Shown: piece by piece, positions 46,636 through 54,626 of the stretch
How positions within the stretch are numbered: position 1 is the first letter of the stretch
How the letters are laid out: the number at the start of each line of letters is the position of its first letter
Assembly (NCBI GenBank): GCA_964645005.1
Contig: CAZXYS010000017.1
Coordinates: 1-64,000 of the forward strand
Length of the DNA stretch: 64,000 bases
Direction: 5' to 3'
From: CAZXYS01 sp964645005
GTDB lineage: Bacteria > Bacteroidota > Ignavibacteria > Kapaibacteriales > UBA2268
Notes under the pieces: model-generated
Told to the model about the DNA's origin: nothing
The model's input: the letters and a program-made list of their open reading frames with translations, nothing else
Database searches by the model: none
Made by a program: the position numbers and the translations under genes

Positions 46636-48608
46636 AAAGCAGAATAGGAGTATATGTTTGCTATTGCGGTGAAAATATCGGCAAATACTGCGATTGCGAG
46701 GCAATAAGAGACGAGGTCGAAAAGGAAGAAGGTGTTATTTTAGCTAAGACAACTATGTTCGCCTGCGCTGATTCTTCACAAAAAGAAATCATGCAGGATA
46801 TCAGGGAAAATGAGCTTGACGGACTGGTAATAGCTTCCTGCTCACCAAAGCTGCATTTGTTCACTTTCAGGAATGTCGCGCAGAGAGCCGGAATGAATCC
46901 CTACAACTACACTCAGGCAAATATCAGAGAACAAACTTCATGGGCTCATTCCGACCACCCAAAGGAAGCTACCGAAAAAGCCGTAAGCACAATCAGAGCA
47001 GCCATAGCTAAAACAAGGTATTCCGAAGCATTGACACCGCCAAAAGTGCATTCGGAAAATATTGCGCTTGTCATTGGCGCCGGTATTGCCGGTATGAGAA
47101 CAGCTATAGAACTTGCCGACATGGGAACTCACGTATATTTGATCGAAAAGGAACATTTCATCGGCGGAAGAGTCTCGCAATGGGGAACGGTATTTACCAC
47201 GGAAGAAAACGGTCCCGAACTCATCGGCAAATTATACGAAGAAGTAAAGAAAAGGGACAAGATCAATTTGTTTACCGGAACTGAAATGGTATCCAAATCC
47301 GGCAGCGCAGGCAATTTCGAGATACAGCTTAAGATAAAGCCCAGGTATTTTAAAACTCAACCATCAATAAAAAATTATGATGAATTTAATGAACGAGTAC
47401 AAAAAGCCATAGAGATCTGCCCCGAAGAAACAGCCGATGAATTCAATTACGGCTTGACAAAAAGAAAAGCCATTCTTAGAAATCACATCGGACAATACCC
47501 TGAATTCCCGGCAATAGACAAAAAAAACTGTACATTCTGCGGTGAATGCGTTAAAGTTTGTCCAGAGATTGATCTCAACCAGCAAGAAGAATATATGACT
47601 ATAAATGTAGGCGCTGTGGTTCTCAGCACAGGTTTCAACACCTACGAACCACAAGACGGCGAATTCGGCTATAAACAGAATGAAAATGTTATAACTCTGC
47701 CTGAATTCAGAAGATTGATAGAAATGAACGGCGAGGGACAGCTATTCTATAATAATAAAAAAATAAAGAATATCTCTTACATTTACTGCGTCGGCGCAAG
47801 ACAGACTGAAGGCGATAAAAAGTACTGCTCACGATATTGCTGCGCTACAGCGGTGCACACAGCAATACTCGCTAAAGACAAATTCAGGGATATACGCAAT
47901 TTCCACTTCCACAGGGGTATGAGAACGTACGGGAAACTCGAACCGCTCTACCAGGAAGCCTCGACAAACGGCGATCTCTTCTTCCAATCGAAAGATGACG
48001 AATTGCCTGTAGTCGAAGAGAGAAAAGAGATAACCGTCATAAAGATCAATGATATTTTGACTTTGAATGAGGAAATTGAAGTCGAATCCGATCTGGTTGT
48101 ACTAATCACAAGTATGATACCAAGAGAAAATGAACCCCTGTCTGTGCTATTGAAAGCCCCAATGGGAAAAGATAATTTCTTCAAGGAAGTGCACCCTAAA
48201 TTAAAGCCGGTCGAAACGGTTATCGACGGTATCTTCTTATCGGGAACATGTCATTCACCAAAGAATATCACTGAGACGGTCAAATCATCTCTTGCAGCTT
48301 CAGTCAAGGCTAATTCACTGATCAGAAAGGGTGAGATAGAACTCGAGCCAACACTTGCAACTATCGATACCGAACTTTGCGACGGCAGCGGCGAATGCAT
48401 GAAGGTATGCCCTTACGATGCAATAATGCCAATACAACAAAACGGCAATACAATTTCCAAAGTCAACATTGCAACTTGCAAGGGTTGTGGCATGTGCCTG
48501 CCTGTTTGTCCGAATAATGCAATCGAATTAATTGGATATAAGGATCAAGCTATCGAAAGCATGATCGATGCTTTAGCTGCACATGAAGAAATCGAGGTGG
48601 AAAAATGA
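46632..48608 (+). CDS. HdrA/QmoB-like FAD iron-sulfur protein (full-length form)
   Basis: 658 residues. HdrA N-terminal domain (~1-140: 'GVYVCYCGENIGKYCDC', 'VIASCSPKLH'). FAD domain with 'LVIGAGIAGMRTAIELADMG' near 147. A single mid-domain ferredoxin motif 'CTFCGECVKVCPE' near 298. 'YCSRYCCATAVH'. Two C-terminal [4Fe-4S] motifs 'CDGSGECMKVCP' and 'CKGCGMCLPVCP' (~590-635). It lacks the 'DCxxC' pair present in the partner protein and lacks the MvhD domain of QmoB. Together the two HdrA-like proteins probably form a heteromer analogous to QmoAB. Confidence 0.82.
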   Translation: MKSRIGVYVCYCGENIGKYCDCEAIRDEVEKEEGVILAKTTMFACADSSQKEIMQDIRENELDGLVIASCSPKLHLFTFRNVAQRAGMNPYNYTQANIREQTSWAHSDHPKEATEKAVSTIRAAIAKTRYSEALTPPKVHSENIALVIGAGIAGMRTAIELADMGTHVYLIEKEHFIGGRVSQWGTVFTTEENGPELIGKLYEEVKKRDKINLFTGTEMVSKSGSAGNFEIQLKIKPRYFKTQPSIKNYDEFNERVQKAIEICPEETADEFNYGLTKRKAILRNHIGQYPEFPAIDKKNCTFCGECVKVCPEIDLNQQEEYMTINVGAVVLSTGFNTYEPQDGEFGYKQNENVITLPEFRRLIEMNGEGQLFYNNKKIKNISYIYCVGARQTEGDKKYCSRYCCATAVHTAILAKDKFRDIRNFHFHRGMRTYGKLEPLYQEASTNGDLFFQSKDDELPVVEERKEITVIKINDILTLNEEIEVESDLVVLITSMIPRENEPLSVLLKAPMGKDNFFKEVHPKLKPVETVIDGIFLSGTCHSPKNITETVKSSLAASVKANSLIRKGEIELEPTLATIDTELCDGSGECMKVCPYDAIMPIQQNGNTISKVNIATCKGCGMCLPVCPNNAIELIGYKDQAIESMIDALAAHEEIEVEK

Positions 48609-48901
48609 AAAACAAAGACGATGATAAAAAAATGACAATCGACTACCTGAAAGAAAAAATGAAGGTCCCCGATGAATTGCAGGATATGTTAAAGGAATAT
48701 AACAAGCTGAAAAGAACTATACTAAAAACCATCAAAACCGAAGCTAAAACTATTCCTCAGATCGCGGAAGAGGCAAATTTGTCTCAGGATTTGACAACAT
48801 ATCATGTGATGACCTTACTGAAATACGGTCAAATCGAAGCCGGCGACATCGACGATATGGACGAATATTATTATTATAAAGCAAAAGGAAAAGGGAAATA
48901 A
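48605..48901 (+). CDS. Small winged-helix protein embedded in the Hdr/Qmo-like operon
   Basis: 98 residues. 'ILKTIKTEAKTIPQIAEEANLSQDLTTYHVMTLLKYGQIEAG' is a winged helix-turn-helix of the ArsR-like type, followed by a Tyr/Asp-rich wing and a Lys-rich tail. There are no cysteines. Translationally coupled to the genes on both sides (4-base overlap upstream; next start 3 bases downstream). It could be a regulator, or a structural adaptor between the soluble HdrA-like proteins and QmoC; it is unusual for a transcription factor to sit inside the structural genes of a complex. Confidence 0.72.
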   Translation: MKNKDDDKKMTIDYLKEKMKVPDELQDMLKEYNKLKRTILKTIKTEAKTIPQIAEEANLSQDLTTYHVMTLLKYGQIEAGDIDDMDEYYYYKAKGKGK

Positions 48902-48903
48902 TC

Positions 48904-49959
48904 ATGGCTACAGTGAATCCGGAATTTGCGGTTGAAATAAGTAAATTTGGCGCATTTGATTTTACGGCGTGTATGAATTGCGGGCATTGCACGGCGGTTT
49001 GCCCCTTGGTAGAAGAAGAAAACAGCGCCTTTCCGCGACGGCTGCTAAGATATTCTCTCCTGGGTATGGAAAACGATATTCAAAAAACCAATGATCCCTG
49101 GCTATGCTATTACTGCGGTGATTGCAGCGAGACCTGCCCCCGCCAGTCAAATCCGGGTGAGATGATGATGTCTGTAAGGCGTTATCTGATTTCGGTTTAT
49201 GATTGGACCGGGCTTTCCAAAATATTCTATACTTCGGAAACTGCGTTAACAACCGGGATGCTATTAATAGCAGTGCTTGTAATAGGTGTTAGCTGGGCAT
49301 ATCAATTCAAGACCGAAGCTGTAATGGAATTCGGTCATTATTTCGAAAAAATAGCTATTTTATCAGTTGCAGTTGTGATACTGATACCAAATATTATCAG
49401 AATGTACTGGCTGACAGTGAAAAAGGAGGGGGTCAAAGTCCCCTTGCTAATATTTTTCTCAAAACTAAAAGAACTGATCACTCATTTTGTTACCCAAAAG
49501 AAATTCTTAACCTGTGAAAATTATAAATTCCGCTGGTTGGAGCATCTGTTGATCGTTTACGGATATATACTATTACTTTTCACTACGGTATTCCTTAACT
49601 GGTTATCTACCGATAGTATTTTCATAATCTGGTTAGGTTATGTTATGAGCGGCATTTTATTCATATTTACCTTTGATTTTGTTTTGGACAGAATCAAAAA
49701 GAATGAAGAAATTAACAAGCATTCACATCCCAGCGATTGGCTTTTTGTTATCTGGCTTTTCCTTATGGCGCTTTCGGCATTTGTCACGCGCATATTCGTG
49801 GACAGCGGACTGATAGAAAATAATATTTGGCTATATATTGTTCACCTGATAATTCTGGCTCAATGGGCGATGATAATCGTACCCTTCGGCAAATGGACAC
49901 ATTTTCTCTATCGTCCGTTTGCGGTTTATTTCGCAGAACTAAAAAATTCGGCGAAATGA
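48904..49959 (+). CDS. qmoC: QmoC-like HdrC / cytochrome b fusion membrane subunit
   Basis: 351 residues. N-terminal HdrC part with two [4Fe-4S] clusters: C23/C26/C29/C33 and C68/C71/C74/C78. Then six membrane spans from about residue 115 (NarI/HdrE-like cytochrome b with His residues in 'EHLLIVYGY' and 'HLIILAQW'). QmoC anchors the Qmo complex and exchanges electrons with menaquinone. Last gene of the operon, with a strong terminator downstream. No aprAB gene is linked in this window. Confidence 0.85.
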   Translation: MATVNPEFAVEISKFGAFDFTACMNCGHCTAVCPLVEEENSAFPRRLLRYSLLGMENDIQKTNDPWLCYYCGDCSETCPRQSNPGEMMMSVRRYLISVYDWTGLSKIFYTSETALTTGMLLIAVLVIGVSWAYQFKTEAVMEFGHYFEKIAILSVAVVILIPNIIRMYWLTVKKEGVKVPLLIFFSKLKELITHFVTQKKFLTCENYKFRWLEHLLIVYGYILLLFTTVFLNWLSTDSIFIIWLGYVMSGILFIFTFDFVLDRIKKNEEINKHSHPSDWLFVIWLFLMALSAFVTRIFVDSGLIENNIWLYIVHLIILAQWAMIIVPFGKWTHFLYRPFAVYFAELKNSAK

Positions 49960-50097
49960 ATAATAAATTTGGTATAATCAAAAAATTTAGTTATATATAA
50001 ATCAGTTCGTTTTTTTCGGAGCATTTTTGTTGTACATAGCATATTAGTTCTCCTCTCAGTTTATTGATTAATCAGCCATAGCGAAATCTCCGAAAAA

Positions 50098-50134
50098 TAA
50101 AACCTTCCCGGTACAATGGGAAGGTTTTTTTTGT
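50098..50134 (+). terminator. Rho-independent terminator after the Hdr/Qmo-like operon
   Basis: AACCTTCCC pairs with GGGAAGGTT across an 8-base loop, followed by a run of T. Confidence 0.9.
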
Positions 50135-50168
50135 AAATTAGAGTTTTTAGTCTTATTTGGAGTACAAA

Positions 50169-50510
50169 ATGAAAATCGCAGTACCTACAAACGACAAAGT
50201 AAATATTAACACACGCACGGGACAATCCGCAGGATTCCTGGTTATTGAGATTAAAAACGGTAGAATGTTTTGCGAAGAATACCGCGTGAATCCGCCTCAT
50301 GAGAACCACGGTCACAACGATATCGGCGAAGAAGAAGAACACAGCCACGACGAACTCGTGGAAAATATCAAGGACTGCAAAGCGGTAATAGTCAATGCAG
50401 TAGGCAGATTCATGCATAGAGATCTGTTCGACAAAAACATTGAAATATTCAGAACAAAGCAAAAAAATATCGACGAGGCAGTCAAAGAATATCTGGCAAA
50501 TACTAATTGA
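50169..50510 (+). CDS. NifX/NifB-C-terminal-like (dinitrogenase iron-molybdenum cofactor family) protein
   Basis: 113 residues from the ATG at 50169 (GGAG 7 bases upstream); a TTG at 50157 is not favoured. 'MKIAVPTNDKVNINTRTGQSAGFLVIEIKNG' and 'ENIKDCKAVIVNAVGRFMHRDLF' match the NifX-like fold that binds iron-sulfur or metal cofactors. A His/Glu-rich insertion (about 48-63: HENHGHNDIGEEEEHSHD) could bind metal. No nif genes are in the window, so a role in Fe-S or molybdenum handling for the redox enzymes is more likely. Confidence 0.78.
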   Translation: MKIAVPTNDKVNINTRTGQSAGFLVIEIKNGRMFCEEYRVNPPHENHGHNDIGEEEEHSHDELVENIKDCKAVIVNAVGRFMHRDLFDKNIEIFRTKQKNIDEAVKEYLANTN

Positions 50511-50528
50511 TATTAATGAATTGCTTCA

Positions 50529-50703
50529 ACCCAAATATTGCATTAGAAAAGTTGATTTTGCTTGTAAATATTAGCAACAAAGTGCTTTAGCACTTTGCAA
50601 AGGATTTGAAAAACTTCGAATCACCAGCAAGCTAAAGCATACTGTTGCAAGTGATTACAAATAAATGTACATATTTAATGAAAAATCTAGGTTCAAATTG
50701 GGT
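50529..50703 (+). repeat. Double-hairpin dispersed repeat, copy B
   Basis: Starts ACCCAAATATTGCATTAG, ends TTGGGT. Hairpin CAAAGTGC-TTTA-GCACTTTG at 50578-50597 is perfect. The second hairpin (CAGCAAGC-TAAA-GCATACTG) has mismatches. No gene in this interval. Confidence 0.75.
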
Positions 50704-50787
50704 AAGTAAACCTTGATATTTCAACAACCGGAAAATTTTCCGGAGCAGGAGAATATTATTTACTTTTTAAAATGAATATCAAGAAAT

Positions 50788-52098
50788 CTACTTCTCTATC
50801 CCAAGTGATTTTATCTTCCGCCAGAGAGTTGAACGATGCATGCCTAATTCTTCCGCCGCCCGTGACTTATTCCCGTTATAGCGCTTGAGGGTTTCCAGGA
50901 TCATTTCCTTTTCGTTTTTGCCGTTATCCTGGCTGCCGCCATTAGTGTAAAGGCTGTGTGTAATAATATTTTTCGGCAGATGTTCCGGTTGTATCTCTTC
51001 CTCGCGGCACATCACGAAAGCATGTTCTATTGCATTTTCAAGCTCGCGAACATTACCGGGGAAGGGGTACTTTCTAAGAATAGACATGGCTTTAGGCGAA
51101 ATTTTCCTTGCAGGCACGCGTATTTTACTTCCGAAAATTTTCATGAAATGGTTCACCAGCAGCGGAATGTCTTCCGGTCTGTCCCTGAGCGGCGGGACGT
51201 TTATATCGACAACATTAATTCTGTAATATAGATCTTCTCTGAAGCTGCCGTCGGCAATTTTTTCCTTGAGGTCGGCATTGGTTGAGGCTAAAATTCTGGC
51301 GTTTGAGTGCATGGTTTTAGACGAGCCAAGGGGGCGGTATTCGCCATTGTTAAGGACGCGCAAGAGCTTGACCTGCAAAGAAATATCCATCTCGCTTATT
51401 TCATCCAGAAGCAGCGTGCCGTCATTGGCGAGACAGAACTGCCCGGGCTTATCTCTCTTGGCATCCGTAAAAGCGCCTTTCTCATAGCCGAAAAGTTCGG
51501 ATTCGAGCAATTGAGCGGGCAGCGCGGCGCAGTTGATTTTAATGTAAGGTCCGTATTTTCTGGGGCTTAAGTTATGGATCACCTGTGCGAAAAGTTCCTT
51601 CCCGGAGCCGCTCGGTCCCTGTATCAGAACGCTGCAATCGGATTCGGCAATATTCGGCAGCAAGTTAATCAACTGCTGCATGTGGGGATTGACGCTCACA
51701 ATTTCCTTAAGCGCTCTTTGCTGCTCGAAATGCTTCTGTAGATGCTCCAGTTCGGTTATATCGCGGAAAAATTCCACCGCGCCGATAACCTGATTATTCT
51801 CGTCGCGCAGCAGCGTCGTTGTAACGCTTATGGGCACTTCGCAGCCTTCCTTCGAAATGATCGTAACACGAACATTTTCAATAGGTTCTGCTGTTTTCAG
51901 CGTATCTTTAAGGGCGCACTGCTTATTGCAAATTTCCGTCCTGAAAATATCGAAGCAGTGTTTGCCGACAGCTTCCGAAGCCTTGAAACCCGTGATCTGC
52001 TCGGCAGAGCGGTTGAAAGAAGTTATCCTGCATCTTTTATCGACAGTGAAAACACCGTCGCTGATGCTGTTGAATATTATATCGCTCAATTTGCCCAT
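50788..52098 (-). CDS. PAS-domain sigma-54-dependent transcriptional activator (regulator 2)
   Basis: 436 residues from the ATG at 52098, chosen because GGAGAAG lies 6 bases upstream; a longer TTG start at 52137 is less likely. PAS domain with the same C-x8-C-x3-C pattern as regulator 1 ('CFDIFRTEICNKQC'). AAA+ domain with 'GPSGSGKELF' Walker A, GAFTDA loop and 'GTLLLDEISEM'. C-terminal Fis HTH ('NKSRAAEELGMHRSTLWRKIKS'). A paralogue of the regulator at 41598, likely responding to a related redox signal. The target may be the stress-like/NifX-DUF1847 pair upstream or the DsrK/TmcB-like operon. Confidence 0.87.
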   Translation of the reverse strand: MGKLSDIIFNSISDGVFTVDKRCRITSFNRSAEQITGFKASEAVGKHCFDIFRTEICNKQCALKDTLKTAEPIENVRVTIISKEGCEVPISVTTTLLRDENNQVIGAVEFFRDITELEHLQKHFEQQRALKEIVSVNPHMQQLINLLPNIAESDCSVLIQGPSGSGKELFAQVIHNLSPRKYGPYIKINCAALPAQLLESELFGYEKGAFTDAKRDKPGQFCLANDGTLLLDEISEMDISLQVKLLRVLNNGEYRPLGSSKTMHSNARILASTNADLKEKIADGSFREDLYYRINVVDINVPPLRDRPEDIPLLVNHFMKIFGSKIRVPARKISPKAMSILRKYPFPGNVRELENAIEHAFVMCREEEIQPEHLPKNIITHSLYTNGGSQDNGKNEKEMILETLKRYNGNKSRAAEELGMHRSTLWRKIKSLGIEK

Positions 52099-52112
52099 TT
52101 TTTCTTCTCCGA

Positions 52113-52145
52113 TCTTACGATCGAAAATTAATTTCAATCGTAAGA
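52113..52145. promoter_or_regulatory. 9-bp perfect inverted repeat in the leader of regulator 2
   Basis: TCTTACGAT (52113-52121) and ATCGTAAGA (52137-52145), spacer 15 bases, just upstream of the Shine-Dalgarno of regulator 2. It could be an operator or an mRNA hairpin. Confidence 0.4.
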
Positions 52146-52280
52146 CATATTTAACAAATTATCTTCAATAATACAACCGAAATATTATATCATTTTATTA
52201 TTGCGCTTATTTCAAAAGTCAGACAATGTCATTCCTGCGAATGTCTTTAGATCCTGCTTTAGCGGGGCAGGAATCTTAGT

Positions 52281-52378
52281 CCCCCTTAAAAAAGGGGGAC
52301 TAAGGGGGTTGTAACAACTCTTTACCCTTTAAAAAAGGGGGACTAAGGGGGGTGTAACATCTTATTCCCCCTTAAAAA
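52281..52378. repeat. C/G-run repeat pair in the 306-bp gap
   Basis: Two tandem copies of a CCCTTTAAAAAAGGGGGACTAAGGGGG(T)TGTAAC-type unit followed by a partial third (TTATTCCCCCTTAAAAATA). Related to the CCCCTCC palindrome family. Nothing else coding is seen between 52099 and 52404. Confidence 0.6.
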
Positions 52379-52404
52379 TAAACACAATGATTGATATAAC
52401 AACA

Positions 52405-52941
52405 TCACTCCACCGTTTGCTTTATCGACGACCATTTACCCTCAGGAATATCAAGCTTATGTATCATAAATTCAGCCTGATGATTCAGATAAAACTGATC
52501 AGGTCTTTCCGGTCCAACGAGAACTACCGGCGTTACGAATTTCTCGGAAAACTCTTCTATTGGATTTTTCGCGAAATATGCGCCGAAATTCGGATAGCCG
52601 AGTACCAGCACCTGGAATTCGCGAATAAGCAGGCAGCGGTGCAGTTCCGTCCAGCTTTCATCGTAGCATACGCGGAAACCGACATCGAGATAATCGCCCG
52701 CGCGTTGATCATAATAAAGTCTGAGTTCCTTTTCTCTTTCGACAGCCATTTTTTCGCGCTCTTCTCGGCTGAGATTTTCAGCTTGGGTGTCGTTTGGAAC
52801 ATACGGATCCTTAAGAAAATGGAAAACATTTAATTTAAATCCGTGCATCCTTGATAATCTCAGTGCATAATCAAATGCCCAGTCACCTTGCTCCGAGTAA
52901 TGAGCGCAAAAACCTATTGCATCAAATGTTGGGGTAGCCAT
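52405..52941 (-). CDS. Universal-stress-protein-fold protein
   Basis: 178 residues. The N-terminal 'FDAIGFCAHYSEQGDWAFDYALRLSRMHGFKLNVFHFL' and the later 'EFQVLVLGYPNFGAYFAKNPIEEFSEKFVTPVVLVGPER' follow the USP layout (strand, helix, strand, then G-x-P..V..V), but the ATP-binding GxxG-9-GS motif is not intact. An acidic/basic middle helix (about 55-75) is unusual. Starts 31 bases after the NifX-DUF1847 gene on the same strand, so probably one operon. Confidence 0.65.
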   Translation of the reverse strand: MATPTFDAIGFCAHYSEQGDWAFDYALRLSRMHGFKLNVFHFLKDPYVPNDTQAENLSREEREKMAVEREKELRLYYDQRAGDYLDVGFRVCYDESWTELHRCLLIREFQVLVLGYPNFGAYFAKNPIEEFSEKFVTPVVLVGPERPDQFYLNHQAEFMIHKLDIPEGKWSSIKQTVE

Positions 52942-52972
52942 AAATCCTCCTTTTTATTAACAATTACTACTT

Positions 52973-53944
52973 TTATTCCAGCGTTGTCGTTGAAACTTCG
53001 CGCAGATAATAATCCGAGTAAACAGCGCCAATTGGGTTATTCGCCAGAGACTTATCCTTGACGAACAATGTCGTTACCGGCGCGGCGCTTGCCTGCGCCA
53101 GAATACAATCGGCGCCAATACAAAGACCTACAATTACATTAAGATCTGTGCCGATATTATTCAGAACTTCCGCCTGTCCCTGCGGATTGCAGGCGATTTT
53201 CGAAGATTCTATCGGGACTTCATTGCCGCTTACATTTTTACCGCCAATCTTGCAGCAAACCGGATAGACCTTGAAAAATCGCCGCAAAACATTGACCAGA
53301 ATTTCCGTAGGCTCGACGAGATCGGTACAGTATGCAACGCCAATCTTCTTATATTTCATCTCCAGCGCGAAGTACACAAGCTCCGACAAGCGGCAGAGCT
53401 TGCGTTCCTCTTCCAGCGAAATATCCATCGCTGAGTCCAGCATTTCTTTTTTCTCTTTGCTTTCCGCCGGTAACTTTATATTTTCAATGAACATACATCT
53501 TTTTCCCGCAAGACAATCCTTCTCGATGCAGGCGAGACAATCGAAATCCGGTGGAACTATCTTTTCGTTATAATTATAATCATCTTCTTCATAACTCTCA
53601 TTATAATCAAAAGATATATCAGATAATCCGAATCCGGGGCGCAATTTTTTCTGCTCGATAGCTTCAATTATCTCTTCTTCCGTACCCGCTACGTTGTCGA
53701 TCACCGATATACCCTGTGATGCAGCCAATTCCTTGTTTTCCGTATTAATTCCACCGCACACCAGAGTATCAACTTTATTGTCAAGTAACATCTTCAGCAG
53801 ATCCAACCATGATGTTTCACCTAAATTTATGTGTTTTTTTGTTGCTATTTTGTTTCGGGTCACCCGCAGTAATAAGATTGAATCTGCTATGCTGCATCTT
53901 GGGGCAACCCTTCTTCCGAATAATGGAATCCCAAATATCATCAC
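52973..53944 (-). CDS. NifX-like / DUF1847 metal-binding fusion protein
   Basis: 323 residues. N-terminal NifX-like domain (~1-100: 'MIFGIPLFGRRVAPRCSIADSILLL', 'LLDNKVDTLVCGGIN', 'GISVIDNVAGTEEEIIEAI'). Then a cysteine motif 'CLACIEKDCLAGKRC', and a DUF1847 domain (~165-310) with 'IGVAYCTDLVEPTEILVNVLRRFFKVYPVCCKIGGKN', 'ACNPQGQAEVLN', 'VGLCIGADCILAQAS' and 'NPIGAVYS'. DUF1847 proteins are small Cys-rich metal-binding proteins of unknown function. The fusion with a NifX-like domain suggests a cofactor-binding role. Confidence 0.72.
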   Translation of the reverse strand: MMIFGIPLFGRRVAPRCSIADSILLLRVTRNKIATKKHINLGETSWLDLLKMLLDNKVDTLVCGGINTENKELAASQGISVIDNVAGTEEEIIEAIEQKKLRPGFGLSDISFDYNESYEEDDYNYNEKIVPPDFDCLACIEKDCLAGKRCMFIENIKLPAESKEKKEMLDSAMDISLEEERKLCRLSELVYFALEMKYKKIGVAYCTDLVEPTEILVNVLRRFFKVYPVCCKIGGKNVSGNEVPIESSKIACNPQGQAEVLNNIGTDLNVIVGLCIGADCILAQASAAPVTTLFVKDKSLANNPIGAVYSDYYLREVSTTTLE

Positions 53945-54080
53945 TTCTCCTTTCTATGTTTCAAAATTTGCAACTTATATGCCAAGTGCAACAGAGGAAG
54001 TATTCAACCAAAATTTTCATTTAAAATGTGTAATAATCAAATAAATAGAATAATCCCAACAATTTATCTACATCGTCTTT

Positions 54081-54118
54081 TCCCCTCCTTAGTAAGGAGG
54101 GGATTAAGGGGTGGTTGA
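54081..54118 (-). repeat. CCCCTCC-GGAGGGG palindromic repeat
   Basis: TCCCCTCCTTAGTAAGGAGG core followed by GGATTAAGGGGTGGTTGA, the reverse orientation of the copy at 56074. Confidence 0.6.
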
Positions 54119-54313
54119 TATAAGTTTATATACTGCAATATATTATATGCGCTATCAAGCTCTAATAAAATATTTGAATTTAATACTGGTTTAAATCTGG
54201 ATATGGGCGAAGTTAAAACTTTTGTATATTATTGTTATATAAAGAGTTATGGAATTCCATCAATTATGTAAGCTTTCAAATAAAAAATTCTAAAATTTCT
54301 TGTAAGTTGAATT

Positions 54314-54377
54314 TTGCAACGCAATAATTGTTGCAATAATGTTGCAATGCAATATTTCGTTGCAACGAGTGCAACGC
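54314..54377. promoter_or_regulatory. TTGCAA-motif cluster upstream of the DsrK/TmcB-like operon
   Basis: Six GCAAY/GTTGCAA units in 64 bases, including the perfect palindrome CGTTGCAACG (54358-54367) and TTGCAATAATG, which is also found at 42987 upstream of the DUF2173 gene. Position about 250-310 bases before the start fits enhancer-binding sites of a sigma-54 activator. A weak -24/-12-like sequence (TCGCAC...TTGCA, 54532-54548, spacing one base too long) lies downstream. Confidence 0.45.
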
Positions 54378-54626
54378 TTTTTGAGTCAATTTGTACAAAA
54401 AGTGTTGCTAAATATAACTTTGTTTTGTGAATTTTTTGCAACAAAAACAAAGCGATTTACAGGCGCTAAAATTTTTATAAAATATTGCAAATAAATAATT
54501 TACAGAATATACGAAATCCTATGAATTATTGTCGCACCGTATGTTGCAACGTTGCCCGCCGGAAATTTCGGTATAGTAATTGTAAAATTTGTAATAAAAA
54601 ACAAAAAATAATACGGAGATTTCGCT

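Larger units (their letters stand above)
53945..54626. other. 682-bp intergenic region with palindromic repeat and TTGCAA cluster
   Basis: No gene. Bases 54081-54118 are a CCCCTCC-type palindromic repeat (reverse orientation relative to the copy at 56074). Bases 54314-54377 hold a dense TTGCAA-type cluster. The rest is AT-rich. Confidence 0.6.

Noticed and set aside
54532..54548. Sigma-54 promoter (TCGCAC-N6-TTGCA) for the DsrK/TmcB-like operon
   Set aside because: The spacing is one base longer than the strict -24/-12 distance and the -24 GG is CG; kept only as a remark, not as a promoter call.
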